A stretch of DNA of 64,000 bases from CAUZIZ01 sp965218775 (GTDB lineage: Bacteria > Acidobacteriota > UBA6911 > RPQK01 > JAJDTT01). The stretch spans positions 62,001 through 126,000 of the forward strand of contig CBDCLS010000003.1 in NCBI GenBank assembly GCA_965218775.1, in the 5' to 3' direction. Below the pieces are notes generated by a model. The model did not search any database. It saw nothing but the letters and a program-made list of their open reading frames with translations, and had not been told where the DNA came from. Position numbers and translations under genes: made by a program. Positions 32,915-42,136 of the stretch are shown here, in pieces. How positions within the stretch are numbered: position 1 is the first letter of the stretch; each line of letters begins with the position of its first letter.

Positions 32915-35633
32915 GATCAACTTCGGATTTATTCGGGCCCTGGTAAAGCGAGATCTGTGGAAGTACTTCACCAACCCTACCGGTTACGTCTTCATCACCC
33001 TGTTCATCTTCTTGAGCGCGGCCGCTGCTTTTTGGCAGGACCGGTTCTTCCTGGACAATCTGGCCAACCTTGACCAGCTGAATTACCTGTTCCCCTACCT
33101 GCTCTTGTTCTTCATCCCCGCCCTGACCATGTCGGTCTGGTCGGAAGAACGGAGGCAAGCCACGGACGAGCTCCTGTTCACCCTCCCCGCCACCAGCCTG
33201 GAGATCGTACTGGGCAAGTATCTGGCCACCCTGGGAATCTATACCGCTTCCCTCATCCTGTCTCTCAGCCATATCATCGTGCTCGCCTTTCTGGGGAGCC
33301 CCGACCTGGGACTGATGTTCAGCAACTATCTGGGTTACTGGCTGATTGGAGGCGCCATGATCGCGGTCGGCATGCTGGCTTCGCTGCTCACGGCCAATGC
33401 GACCATCGCCTTCATTCTAGGAGCGGTGTTCTGTTCCTTCTTCGTTTTCATCGATCTGCTGGGTGGGATTAGCCAGACGCTGGGAGACGCCTTGGTACCG
33501 CTGGGCGTCTTCCGTTCTTTTGACGACTACTCCCGGGGCGTGATGAGCCTCTCAGGGCTCTTCTATTTCATCTCGCTTTCCGCTTTCATGCTCTACCTCA
33601 ACGTCCTGCTGGTGGACAAACGCCATTGGCCTCGCACGGCCGGAGGCTATCCGATGTGGGCCCACCACACGGTCCGCACGGTGGGACTGCTGATCGCCTT
33701 TATCAGTCTCGTCGTCATTATCGGGCGGGTCAGCATTCGCCCGGATCTGACCGCCGAAGGCCTCCACTCCCTGGGCAATGAAACCCGCGGGCTGATCGGT
33801 GAGCTCTCGGAAGATCGTCCGGTATTTATCCAAGCCTTCGTCAGCCCCGAAGTACCGGAACAGTTTGTTCAAACCCGGGCGAATCTCTTGAGTACTCTGA
33901 ACGAAATCGACTCGATCGGCGGAAGTAAGGTTCAGGTCCTGATCGAAGACACCGAGCCATTCACGGAAGGGGCTCGTCAGGCACGGGAGAGGTTCGGCAT
34001 CACCCCCCGACAGATACCCAATCTGGGAAGCGCTCGGGCGGGCTTTTCCAACGTCTTTCTGGGGATAGCCTTCACCTGCGGTGCCGAGGAACAAGTCATC
34101 CCCTTCCTGGATCGCGGACTTCCCACCGAATACGAGATGACGCGGAGCATTCGGGTGGTCGCCAAAACGGAGCGCAAAACGATCGGAGTGGTCGGCACCG
34201 AAGCCAAGCTTTTCGGGGGATTCGATTTCCAGACCATGCAGAGCAGCCCGGCCTGGTCGGTGGTGTCGGAGCTGCAGAAGCAATACGAAGTGAGGCAGAT
34301 AGCGGCCACTAGCCCAATTGCTGAGGATCTGGACGGCCTGGTGGTGGCTCTCCCCTCCTCCCTGCCCCAACCCGAGATGGATAATCTGTTGGCCTATATT
34401 GAGAAGGGGAATCCTACGCTCTTGCTGGTCGACCCGCTTCCTGTGGTCAACATTGGACTCGCACCGTCGGAGCGGAGCGGAGCGAACCAGAATCCGTTCA
34501 TGAGACAACAGGGTCCGCCTCCTAAAGAGAAGGGCAACATCAGACTGCTGCTTTCCAAGATCGGCGTCAACTGGGATTCCGGCGAAATCGTGTGGGACAC
34601 CTACAATCCTCATCCCGATCTGGCCCACCTCCCTCCCGAAGTCGTTTTCGTTGGCGAGGGCAACCAGAATCCAGAGGTCTTCAACGGCGATCACATCGCG
34701 AGCAAGGCGCTACAGGAACTGGTATTGCTCTATCCCGGCCGGCTCGAGAAAGCACCCGGATCGGACAGTGAATTCGAGCCCCTCGTAAAATCAGGGCGTG
34801 CCTCCGGAGCCCTTCCCTATTCCGCCATGGTGCAGCGGAATTTCCTGGGAGTTCAACTGCGGCGGAATCTTCCTCATCGGCCCGACGACAAGGACTACAT
34901 CATGGCGGCCCACATCCGCAGTCCTGGAAAAGCGGACTCCGAAGCTGCTTCCTCCGCGGAAAAGGAGGGTGAGGATCCAGCATCAGGCGATGCCAAGGAC
35001 GAAAAAGCCGCGCCAACCAAGGGTGTAAACGCGATCGTCATTGCCGACCTCGACTTCATTTCCGAACAGTTTTTTCAGATTCGACAACGGGGTCCAGAGA
35101 ATCTTAACTTCGATAACGTAACCCTCTTTCTAAATTGTATGGACATCCTGATCGGGGATGAGTCGTTCGTAACGCTTCGAAACAAACGAGTCCGGCATCG
35201 GACGCTGGAGACCGTCGAAGAGCAGACTCGGAATTTCATCGAAGAACGCGTCAACAAGGAACAGGAAGCCGAAACAGAGGCCGAAGCTGCCCTGAAAGAA
35301 GCTCAGGAACGACTGGAGGAGAGAGTCAACACGGTGCGACAGCGACCCGACCTTGACGCCCAGACGAAACAGATCATGGCCCGGAATCTGCAGGAAGTCG
35401 AAAACCGCAGATTCGAGGTCTTGAAGGCCAACATCGAATCCGCCAAAGAGGCAAAGATCAACAGCAGTAAAGAAAGTATGGAATCCCAGGTGAGACAGAT
35501 TCAGGGCAATATCAAGACCCTGGCGGTGTTGCTCCCACCCATTCCAGTCTTTGCGCTGGGCGTACTGATCTTCGTGAGGCGGCAGCGTCGAGAGACAGAG
35601 GGCGCCGCAGCCACCAGGAGGTTGAAAATATAG
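32904..35633 (+). CDS. fused ABC-2 permease and GldG-type extracytoplasmic domain
   Basis: 909 residues. Residues about 1-240 form a six-helix ABC-2 permease like GldF (FTNPTGYVFITLFIFLS, YLFPYLLLFFIPALTMSVW, EERRQATDELLFTLP, YLGYWLIGGAMIAVGM, FILGAVFCSFFVFIDLLGG, FISLSAFMLYLNVLLVDKR). A seventh helix near 260 leads into a GldG-like soluble domain with RPVFIQAFVSPEVPEQF, IGVVGTEAKLFGGFD and LDGLVVALPSSLP. A long charged coiled coil (about 770-870) precedes the last helix (AVLLPPIPVFALGVLIF). GldF and GldG are usually separate. Their role outside gliding bacteria is unclear; export or envelope function is inferred. Confidence 0.85.
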   Translation: MRDKINFGFIRALVKRDLWKYFTNPTGYVFITLFIFLSAAAAFWQDRFFLDNLANLDQLNYLFPYLLLFFIPALTMSVWSEERRQATDELLFTLPATSLEIVLGKYLATLGIYTASLILSLSHIIVLAFLGSPDLGLMFSNYLGYWLIGGAMIAVGMLASLLTANATIAFILGAVFCSFFVFIDLLGGISQTLGDALVPLGVFRSFDDYSRGVMSLSGLFYFISLSAFMLYLNVLLVDKRHWPRTAGGYPMWAHHTVRTVGLLIAFISLVVIIGRVSIRPDLTAEGLHSLGNETRGLIGELSEDRPVFIQAFVSPEVPEQFVQTRANLLSTLNEIDSIGGSKVQVLIEDTEPFTEGARQARERFGITPRQIPNLGSARAGFSNVFLGIAFTCGAEEQVIPFLDRGLPTEYEMTRSIRVVAKTERKTIGVVGTEAKLFGGFDFQTMQSSPAWSVVSELQKQYEVRQIAATSPIAEDLDGLVVALPSSLPQPEMDNLLAYIEKGNPTLLLVDPLPVVNIGLAPSERSGANQNPFMRQQGPPPKEKGNIRLLLSKIGVNWDSGEIVWDTYNPHPDLAHLPPEVVFVGEGNQNPEVFNGDHIASKALQELVLLYPGRLEKAPGSDSEFEPLVKSGRASGALPYSAMVQRNFLGVQLRRNLPHRPDDKDYIMAAHIRSPGKADSEAASSAEKEGEDPASGDAKDEKAAPTKGVNAIVIADLDFISEQFFQIRQRGPENLNFDNVTLFLNCMDILIGDESFVTLRNKRVRHRTLETVEEQTRNFIEERVNKEQEAETEAEAALKEAQERLEERVNTVRQRPDLDAQTKQIMARNLQEVENRRFEVLKANIESAKEAKINSSKESMESQVRQIQGNIKTLAVLLPPIPVFALGVLIFVRRQRRETEGAAATRRLKI

Positions 35634-35635
35634 TC

Positions 35636-36997
35636 ATGAGTGAAACACAAAGAACCATCACCTTTGCCGGTGTGGGCGTACTGCTTTTAGTGGTCGCATT
35701 GCTCACCGCCCCCAGGCACGTCACTCCCGACGCCTTCTTGGATCGAGGAGAGCAGTTTTTTGCCGACTTCACCGATCCGAACGTAGCCACCACTCTGGAG
35801 GTCATCGAGTTCGATGAGGAAACGGCCGCCGCGCGTCCCTTCAAGGTCACCTTCGATGGCGGCAAATGGTCCATACCCTCACATCACGACTACCCGGCAG
35901 ACGGCAAGGACCGGCTGGCCAAGACGGCCGCCGACATTATCGAGATCCGAAAGGACGACTATCGATCCGACAATGTATCCGACCACGAATCCTGTGGAGT
36001 CATCGATCCGCTGGATGAAGCCGCCACCTCCCTCAAGGGCCGGGGGAAACGGGTCACGATCAAAGGAGCGGACGACCAGGTCCTGGCGGATCTCATCATC
36101 GGCAGGAAGGTCGAAGGCAAGGAAAAACTGTACTTCGTCAGAGCTCCCGGCCAGAAGAGAGTCTACGTCGCTCAACTGGATCTCGAAGTGTCCACCAAAT
36201 TCGAGGACTGGATCGAACGAGATCTCATGGAGTTGGAAAAAGATGAGATTCAAAGAGTGACTCTCAAGGACTATTCGATCAACGAGCGCACCGGGACCAT
36301 AAACCAGCGAGGCACCGTGATCCTGACCAAGAAGGATGATAAGTGGGAAGCCGACCGTATGACCTCCAAGCAGGAGTTGGAAACCTATAAGATGAACGAG
36401 CTCGTGAGGACTGTGGACGAACTCTCCATCGTAGGCATTCGTCCCAAGCCGGAGGGCTTGTCGAAAAGTTTGAAACGGTCCGAAGAGGGGACCCGCCTCA
36501 CTCAATCAGACCTCATGTCGCTGCAGAGCAAAGGGTTCTTCTTCAGCAGAAAAGGCAGCCTGCTCTCCAATGAGGGGGAGCTGGAGGTCGAAACCGCCGA
36601 TGGAGTCACCTACACCTTGCGGTTTGGAGAAATCGTGTACGGTTCTGGGGAAGCGATCACGGCTGGGTCTGAGGCAAGTGACAACCAAGACAGCGGACCC
36701 GGAGAAAACAGGTATCTCTTCCTGACGACCGCTTACCAGGCCAGTTCTTCCGGGCCCCCTGAGCCACGGAACACCGATTTTCTGAACAAGGCCGAAAGCG
36801 AATGGAGTGCCGCTGACCACACCAATAGTGAGTTGAAAAACAAGTACGATCAGTGGAAGCAGAAACAAGACAGCGCAAAGGAACGCTCCGAGCGGTTGAA
36901 TGCGCGATTTGCCGACTGGTACTACGTCATCTCGGACGACAGCTTCGACAAGATACATCTCGGTCGGGCTGATCTGATAAAGAAGAAGACTACCTAA
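35636..36997 (+). CDS. DUF4340-family membrane-anchored protein
   Basis: 453 residues, starting two nt after the permease stop. One N-terminal helix (FAGVGVLLLVVALLTAP), then a DUF4340-type extracytoplasmic beta-rich region: GGKWSIPSHHDYPADGKDRL, ADLIIGRKVEGKEKLYFVRA and VEVSTKFEDWIERDLMELEKDEI are typical. A second partial repeat lies near residue 240-330 and the C-terminus is polar. DUF4340 proteins commonly follow GldFG-type permeases, as here, suggesting a third subunit of the same complex. Function unknown. Confidence 0.85.
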   Translation: MSETQRTITFAGVGVLLLVVALLTAPRHVTPDAFLDRGEQFFADFTDPNVATTLEVIEFDEETAAARPFKVTFDGGKWSIPSHHDYPADGKDRLAKTAADIIEIRKDDYRSDNVSDHESCGVIDPLDEAATSLKGRGKRVTIKGADDQVLADLIIGRKVEGKEKLYFVRAPGQKRVYVAQLDLEVSTKFEDWIERDLMELEKDEIQRVTLKDYSINERTGTINQRGTVILTKKDDKWEADRMTSKQELETYKMNELVRTVDELSIVGIRPKPEGLSKSLKRSEEGTRLTQSDLMSLQSKGFFFSRKGSLLSNEGELEVETADGVTYTLRFGEIVYGSGEAITAGSEASDNQDSGPGENRYLFLTTAYQASSSGPPEPRNTDFLNKAESEWSAADHTNSELKNKYDQWKQKQDSAKERSERLNARFADWYYVISDDSFDKIHLGRADLIKKKTT

Positions 36998-37010
36998 GCA
37001 AACCTGAAAA

Positions 37011-37070
37011 TCCCAAGGTACAAGAAACAAGATACAAACAAGCTCCAAATCACAAGCACCAGATTCCAAG
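37011..37070 (+). repeat. dispersed repeat, family B (copy 3)
   Basis: TCCCAAGGTACAAGAAACAA followed by GATACAAACAAGCTCCAAAT and CACAAGCACC, matching 12096-12143 with substitutions. Placed just after the DUF4340 stop. Confidence 0.7.
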
Positions 37071-37099
37071 CGATCGACCATCATCCCAACGATGGTGAT

Positions 37100-37173
37100 C
37101 CACAGAGCCGCGAACGACGTGACTTGTCTCCGAGATGAGCCCAAGTTCCGAGGAGAGAGTCGGACAACAGCAA
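37100..37173 (-). repeat. dispersed repeat, family C (copy 3)
   Basis: The reverse complement of this stretch aligns with 23939-24030 (shared blocks: CCACAGAGCCGCGAACG and CCAAGTTCCGAGGAGAGAGT in the orientation given). Lies next to a family B copy in the spacer before the MetE-like gene. Confidence 0.65.
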
Positions 37174-37255
37174 GATCTCTACCAACTCCAACCGAAGTTT
37201 CTTTCCAAAATGATCCGGCCCAGCCGATGGACTCACGAAGAAGGATCAAGAAAAT

Positions 37256-38347
37256 ATGACAGCAATGCCAAGTGATCTTCTTTTCCCAACCATGGTCGTG
37301 GGCAGTCTCCCCCGTCCTCAGTGGGTCAAGGAGCTGATCGAGGAACGCAAGGCAGGTCAAGTCAGTCCGGCCCAAGCCGACCGGCTGCTGGATTCGGTAG
37401 TTCCCTCAGCCCTGAAAATGCAGGAAAGAGCTGGGATGGACTTCATTTCCGACGGCGAGTGGAGACGCGAAAGCTATGTCAAGGTCTTCGCCGAGGCGGT
37501 CGAAGGATTCCAATCCGATCTCGTATCGGCAGGTAATGCTGACTTCCCAGACCTGAGATATCCTTCGGTTGTCTCCGAGCTCTCGCCCCAGCGATCGATC
37601 GCCGCATCCGAGGTTGAGTTTATTCGCAAGCACAGCAACAGTCGGATCGTCGTAGCCTTGCCCTCAGCCTACACCATCGCTCGCCGAATGTGGGATCCCG
37701 AGCACTCCACATCTGCCTACCCGAGCCGGGAAGGGTTCATGGACACCTGCATTCCCATCATCCGAGCCGAGATCGAGACACTCATCGATATCGGAGTAGA
37801 CGCGATCCAACTCGACGATCCCTGGCTGGCCCTCCTGGTGGATCCTGACTATCGAAGGCGGGAGGGCATCGACGACGTGGATCGGGAGATCGAACTCAGC
37901 GTCAGATCGGTCAACCAGGCCGTCGAGGGCATAGAGGGGGCCTTTCTAAGCGTCCATTTGTGCCACGCTCATTTCAACCGATTGCATTCCACCAAAGGTT
38001 CCTATGAACTGATCATAGAGGCCCTCGGTCGGATGCAGGTCGACCGCTTCGCCATCGAGTTTGCAACCCCTGACGCCGGAGGGATAGACGTCCTCCGACA
38101 TTTTCCGGAAGACAAGATTCTCGGCCTGGGGGTCATCGACCACACCGACAACAAGGTCGAAACTCCGGAGCTGGTGGTGGAGAGAGTGGAAAGAGCAATG
38201 GAGTTCATTCCCAAGGAACGAATCACCTTGAATCCGGATTGTGGGTTCTCCCCCTCCAGCGTCAACCCGATGGATCTAGACGAGGCCTATCTAAAGCTGA
38301 AGGCGATGTGCAACGCCGCTTCCCTGCTGAAGAACAAGTATGCCTAA
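37256..38347 (+). CDS. MetE C-terminal-domain-like (cobalamin-independent methionine synthase family) protein
   Basis: 363 residues, about half of full MetE (750), equivalent to the C-terminal catalytic barrel. VGSLPRPQWVKEL near residue 13, DFISDGEWRRESYVK near 62, DAIQLDDPWLALL near 182, SVHLCHAHFNRL near 227 (zinc His and Cys), FEFATPDAGGID near 262 and NPDCGFSPSS near 325 (last zinc Cys) are all present. Stand-alone proteins of this type transfer methyl groups from various donors to thiols or related acceptors, so methionine synthesis is possible but not certain. Ribosome site AAGGA nine nt upstream. Confidence 0.85.
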   Translation: MTAMPSDLLFPTMVVGSLPRPQWVKELIEERKAGQVSPAQADRLLDSVVPSALKMQERAGMDFISDGEWRRESYVKVFAEAVEGFQSDLVSAGNADFPDLRYPSVVSELSPQRSIAASEVEFIRKHSNSRIVVALPSAYTIARRMWDPEHSTSAYPSREGFMDTCIPIIRAEIETLIDIGVDAIQLDDPWLALLVDPDYRRREGIDDVDREIELSVRSVNQAVEGIEGAFLSVHLCHAHFNRLHSTKGSYELIIEALGRMQVDRFAIEFATPDAGGIDVLRHFPEDKILGLGVIDHTDNKVETPELVVERVERAMEFIPKERITLNPDCGFSPSSVNPMDLDEAYLKLKAMCNAASLLKNKYA

Positions 38348-38359
38348 ACTGGGACTTGG

Positions 38360-38420
38360 AAATCCGAAGATACAACATACAAACAAGTTCCAAGTCACAA
38401 GCCCCAAGGACCGATTCCAG
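38360..38420 (+). repeat. dispersed repeat, family B (copy 4)
   Basis: AATCCGAAGATACAACATAC followed by AAACAAGTTCCAAGTCACAA and GCCCCAAG. More diverged than the copies at 12096 and 31668, in the spacer after the MetE-like gene. Confidence 0.6.
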
Positions 38421-38876
38421 CTTCGCACTTTAGACGCGCGTTTGGAATCAGTAGCTTACAGCCGAACGGACCTTCTGGGAGAACGCTCGAGACCGGCCAT
38501 TTTCTAACATCTTGCTAAGAACTCACTAGGAGCCTGTCCGAATAATGGTCCGGGTTGCGAGAATGGGGCTTGCGAGGCGAGATCAAGCAAGCGCGACCGG
38601 GCGATCTTGCCAGCCTTGTTGGGCTGTGGGCTTCGTCGCCGTGGGCTTGCCGAATTGATAAGAAGGCCAATCGTGCGCCGACGAGGTCAACGCCGTGGTT
38701 ATGAAAAAGTAAGGGATCCGAGCAAGTTATTCGAGGGCGTGAAGATCGAAAACCTGCCCGGCCCCTTATTATGTCGTCACAGCGTCTCTTATTACGATAC
38801 CTAAGCTAGGTAGGCAAATCCGCTATTCCTATTACCCTCGTCCCCAGACCTATTAACGCTGACCCGCGTCGTCACA

Positions 38877-39040
38877 CCCACATGGGCTTTCCTTGCTGGT
38901 CCGTGGTGACGACGTTCAGGAAGCCCCCGTTCGGGAGTATGATCTGTCCCGCCTCCCAGCGGAGCACGACCTGGACGGCCCCCCCTCCTACGTTTGAGCA
39001 GGGATGAAGCGCCTGGACCGGCCGTCGGAGCCACCCCCCG
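38877..39040 (-). pseudogene. possible C-terminal relic of an unidentified protein
   Basis: Minus-strand frame ending at 38877 reads GAVQVVLRWEAGQIILPNGG, then FLNVVTTDQQGKPMWV and stop, which has the regular alternation of real protein. It continues upstream without a stop through WLRRPVQALHPCSNVGG into the CHRD stop region but has no start of its own. Family not recognised. Confidence 0.3.
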
Positions 39041-39055
39041 CTGGGCGAACAAAAG

Positions 39056-40186
39056 TCACTGGAGCGGCGTCACCGGTGGCGTCACCGGTAGAGTGGTGAA
39101 CACCCCGGGACCCTGTTCGAGCGCAATGGCGGCCATGTGGCCGTCGTCGACCTGAGCGGTAACGGTACCGGAGAATTCCTGGCCGTCCAGTTCCGGAAAG
39201 ATCTCATCGACGAACCTTGCAGAACCGGCTCCCACCCCTAGGTGGATTTCTGCTTCGAGGTGGACCGACTCACCTCCGACGAAAACCCAGGCTTCAAGGG
39301 TTACCCATATCTCAATCCTCGAAGTGTTCCTTATCGCCAGTGCGGTTCGAATCGTTCCCTCGTTGCGGACCGGAACCAGGAACGCCGTCAGAGGCTTGGA
39401 GGACTGCACTCCGGCCACGCCAAAGCCGGGAATCCCAAACTTGATGACGCCGGCCACCGGGCCATTGGCGGTGACCGAGGCCGATCCCACCACGAGATCG
39501 CCCATCCCGTCGGTGCGGAAGGTGGCCGATCTGCTTGGTTCGATCGTCGCCTGGTTGGAGCCACCTTCGAAAGCCACGTCAAGGGGGTTGCCGTCGGGAT
39601 CGAGGAGATTGACGATAGCGGTGATGGGGTCACCCGTGCTGGCCGAATTCAGGAGAACGATGTCTGAGGTTACGGTCAGGCCGCCAGCCTCGCCGTTGCC
39701 AAACTGAGAAAAGAAGAGCGACGGCGGCGGTAGGATCTGTCCTCGGATTTCTCCGCTTGGAACAGCTGGGGAGTGGACGTTCACGTAGAGGCTTCCGGTC
39801 CGCAGCAGCCACAGGAACTCTTCGAAGCTCACTGGCTCGATCGAGCCGGAAAACATCTCCGCCTGCTCCTCCAGAGAGGACGAGGAGACGACGCCCGAAA
39901 AAGTAGTAGCGGCATCGAAGAAGAAAACGATGGGCCCGTTTTCGCCGGCGGCTCCATTGTGGATGTGAGCTCCAAACACTTCGGTCACGTCGTGCAGGCA
40001 ACTGATGTCGTACTCTGTCTCAGAAAGGTCCAGGTAGGCCTCGCAATTTCCCATTCGATCGGTCGTTTCCGCAGGAACCTCCTGGCCGCCGTTCAGAGGA
40101 AATTCAACTGGCTCAGCCCCGAGCCAACCGGCTCCCAACAAGAAAAATAGAAGGGCGATCACCGAAGCAGTTCGATTTCTTTGCAT
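39056..40186 (-). CDS. secreted CHRD-domain protein with a C-terminal repeat module
   Basis: 376 residues from the ATG at 40186, which opens a signal peptide (TASVIALLFFLLGAGWLG). CHRD domain at about 25-151: NGGQEVPAETTDRMG, FGAHIHNGAAGENGPIVFFF, and SLYVNVHSPAVPSGEIRGQI are its usual blocks (AHIH and VHSP metal or sugar contacts). Residues about 156-376 form a module starting FFSQFGNG and ending GPGVFTTLPV, closely patterned on two modules in the matrixin-like protein at 60574-63252. Probably surface-bound or secreted. The IS1380 element lies 198 nt upstream and its insertion could affect expression. Confidence 0.82.
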   Translation of the reverse strand: MQRNRTASVIALLFFLLGAGWLGAEPVEFPLNGGQEVPAETTDRMGNCEAYLDLSETEYDISCLHDVTEVFGAHIHNGAAGENGPIVFFFDAATTFSGVVSSSSLEEQAEMFSGSIEPVSFEEFLWLLRTGSLYVNVHSPAVPSGEIRGQILPPPSLFFSQFGNGEAGGLTVTSDIVLLNSASTGDPITAIVNLLDPDGNPLDVAFEGGSNQATIEPSRSATFRTDGMGDLVVGSASVTANGPVAGVIKFGIPGFGVAGVQSSKPLTAFLVPVRNEGTIRTALAIRNTSRIEIWVTLEAWVFVGGESVHLEAEIHLGVGAGSARFVDEIFPELDGQEFSGTVTAQVDDGHMAAIALEQGPGVFTTLPVTPPVTPLQ

Positions 40187-40383
40187 TGTTCCTGTGCCTC
40201 CGAAAATAAAGTTTCGAGTTTGCAGACCAGGCGTTCTATCCTGCGGCGCGGTTGCTTCACGCTTTGAACGCCTCTGTTCCTCAATTCCGTTATCCACTTC
40301 CACCAGCCCTCCTGGAGGGTTTTACTGGCGTTGACTAGACCGGACAAATCATAGCGCAAGAGCTGAACTAGCTCGAAGCGCTT

Positions 40384-42076
40384 AGCCCGGATTTCTCATA
40401 GTGAAAGCAGAAAGGCTGATTTTAGTCGATTTTTCGACTCTGGTTTGAGCCGAAGTCTCAGTTGAGGGCACTGTAGAGTGCGAGAGCTTGGTGACACCTA
40501 TGTTGAAGGCGGAAAACCGGTTTTTCAGACACACCTCAGCCGCCTCAGTTGCAGATGGTTGGGATTTCCGGTTTGCCTCCGCTCAGCCGAGCTGTTGAAG
40601 CTGGGCCAAGGTTTGGGCGTAGAGTGTTTGGTAAGGATAACCCTCGCTCAGCGACAAGCTCACCCCTCGGACACTGACCCGAATCTGGCCTCCTATCTTC
40701 AACAGTTTGAGGCGAATCGTCTGGCATTGCGCCTTCGCCCACTGGGTCCCCTTCAAAGCGACACACCTGAGCGTGTGCAGCAGATTGTAAGCCACCGAGG
40801 AAAACCACAGGCGCAGCTGATTGCTCTTCATGCGGTGCGTCGAGGTCCGATCGGCAAACAGCTCTAGCTGCTGCTCCTTAATCCGATTCTCCGCTTCCCC
40901 TCGCGCGCAGTACAGCTCCTCGTACAGCTTTTGGGCGGGCCACCGCTTCGCTCCCAGCGAGGTGACGACAAAGCGGGGATTGGATCCCTTACCCGTGTAC
41001 TCGGCCTTGCCCACCACTCGCCGCTCTTGACTCCAGCTTTTGCGCGTCTGGTAACGAAAGTCCTTGTAGACTCGGGCGCTGCTGCCGTTGGCTTGTTGCA
41101 GTGCCTGGGCCTGTTCCAACTCGGACTCCAGGGCCCCCTCTAAGCGCTGATTGCGGGCCAGACCGAAGACGTAATCCACTCGATGCTCCTCACACCATTT
41201 CATCAACGCCTCGCGGGCAAAGCTGCTGTCCGCCCGCAGAGTAATGCGGACCTTCGGCCACTTCGCCCGCAGTTGTCCCACCATCCGCTCCATCTCCTGG
41301 ACCGCTCCTTCGGAGCCATCCAGGTTCGACACCCGCAGCTTGGCCCCCAGCACATACCCCTCGCAAAACACATACAGCGGCAGGTAGCAGTAACACCGGT
41401 AGTAGCCATGGTAGAAACGACCCTCCTGTTCTCCGTGCAGCGGATCATCCGTCGCATCCAGGTCCAAGACCAACTCCTTCGGTTTCCCGCCTCGCACCCG
41501 AATGAACTGCTCCACCAAAAACGCTTCGACCGCGGCTTCATCCACCGGCGTCTTGCGATATTTATCCTGCGTCACCGAGGACAACTCCAAACGATTGAGG
41601 GTGCTCTTGCCCGCACACGCCTTGCCTCGATCCGCTTCCGCTCGCCGATCCCTCCCCAAGGGATCTTCCTTGCCGACCAACACCGCCATCAGCGGATCTG
41701 CCCGGAGCTCCTCATGATCGTTGACATCCTCATAGCCTAGGGCCAGTCCGTAAATCCGCTGCCCCACCAGTTCCTCCACACTGAACTCGGTGAAGCGAGG
41801 ATCGCGCCGGTCCCCAAAGCAGGCGGCCAAGCCGCTAATGAACCCATAGCGGCTCTCCACCTCCCGTAACAGCAACCCCCCGGAGTCTGAGGTGATCTGC
41901 CCCCCATTGAATTCTGCCTCGACTCGGCGCCCTTCTAGCTCTTGAAACTCCAGCTTGGAAGCGATACACTCTGTGGTCATAGTAGTCAGCTCCTTGTGAT
42001 TATTAAGTATCTGATAACAAAGACTTTATATCACATAGAGCTGACTGCTTTTTCTTGTCTTTGAGAAATCCGGGCT
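40384..42076. mobile_element. IS1380-family insertion sequence, apparently complete
   Basis: 1,693 bp bounded by inverted ends AGCCCGGATTTCTCA (left, 40384-40398; right, reverse complement ending at 42076). Direct repeats AGCGCTT flank both ends (40377-40383 and 42077-42083), a probable target duplication, slightly longer than the 4-5 bp usually reported for the family. One intact transposase on the minus strand. The element sits about 60 bp upstream of the IS4-type transposase. Confidence 0.85.
40583..41980 (-). CDS. IS1380-family transposase
   Basis: 465 residues, intact. DDE nuclease motifs: VLDLDATDDPLHGEQ near residue 172 (first Asp), ITLRADSSFAREAL near 247 (second Asp) and CARGEAENRIKEQQLELFADR near 362 (Glu), with the DRTSTHRMKSNQLRLWFSS family tail. 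Length and motifs are those of active members. Encoded within clear inverted ends, so probably a recent insertion; mobility not testable here. Confidence 0.93.
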   Translation of the reverse strand: MTTECIASKLEFQELEGRRVEAEFNGGQITSDSGGLLLREVESRYGFISGLAACFGDRRDPRFTEFSVEELVGQRIYGLALGYEDVNDHEELRADPLMAVLVGKEDPLGRDRRAEADRGKACAGKSTLNRLELSSVTQDKYRKTPVDEAAVEAFLVEQFIRVRGGKPKELVLDLDATDDPLHGEQEGRFYHGYYRCYCYLPLYVFCEGYVLGAKLRVSNLDGSEGAVQEMERMVGQLRAKWPKVRITLRADSSFAREALMKWCEEHRVDYVFGLARNQRLEGALESELEQAQALQQANGSSARVYKDFRYQTRKSWSQERRVVGKAEYTGKGSNPRFVVTSLGAKRWPAQKLYEELYCARGEAENRIKEQQLELFADRTSTHRMKSNQLRLWFSSVAYNLLHTLRCVALKGTQWAKAQCQTIRLKLLKIGGQIRVSVRGVSLSLSEGYPYQTLYAQTLAQLQQLG

Positions 42077-42136
42077 AGCGCTTAGACTGGTTGGCGGAAC
42101 TCCAAACCCAACAACCAATTAAGCGGAGGGACCCAG

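Larger units (their letters stand above)
38348..39055. other. 708-nt region without an intact gene
   Basis: Holds a family B repeat (38360-38420), a stretch from about 38528 beginning AGGAGCCTGTCCGAATAATG that looks like an insertion-sequence end by its sequence type (weak), and a possible C-terminal protein relic on the minus strand (38877-39040). No complete gene is seen. Confidence 0.4.

Noticed and set aside
33552..34694. Minus-strand open frame of 380 codons
   Set aside because: Antisense to the GldF-GldG fusion, which has clear helices and motifs.
36506..37375. Minus-strand open frame of 289 codons
   Set aside because: Antisense to the DUF4340 gene and reads through repeat families B and C.
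38528..38810. Possible insertion-sequence end (AGGAGCCTGTCCGAATAATG)
   Set aside because: The motif type is reminiscent of transposon ends, but no matching inverse copy or transposase piece is present.
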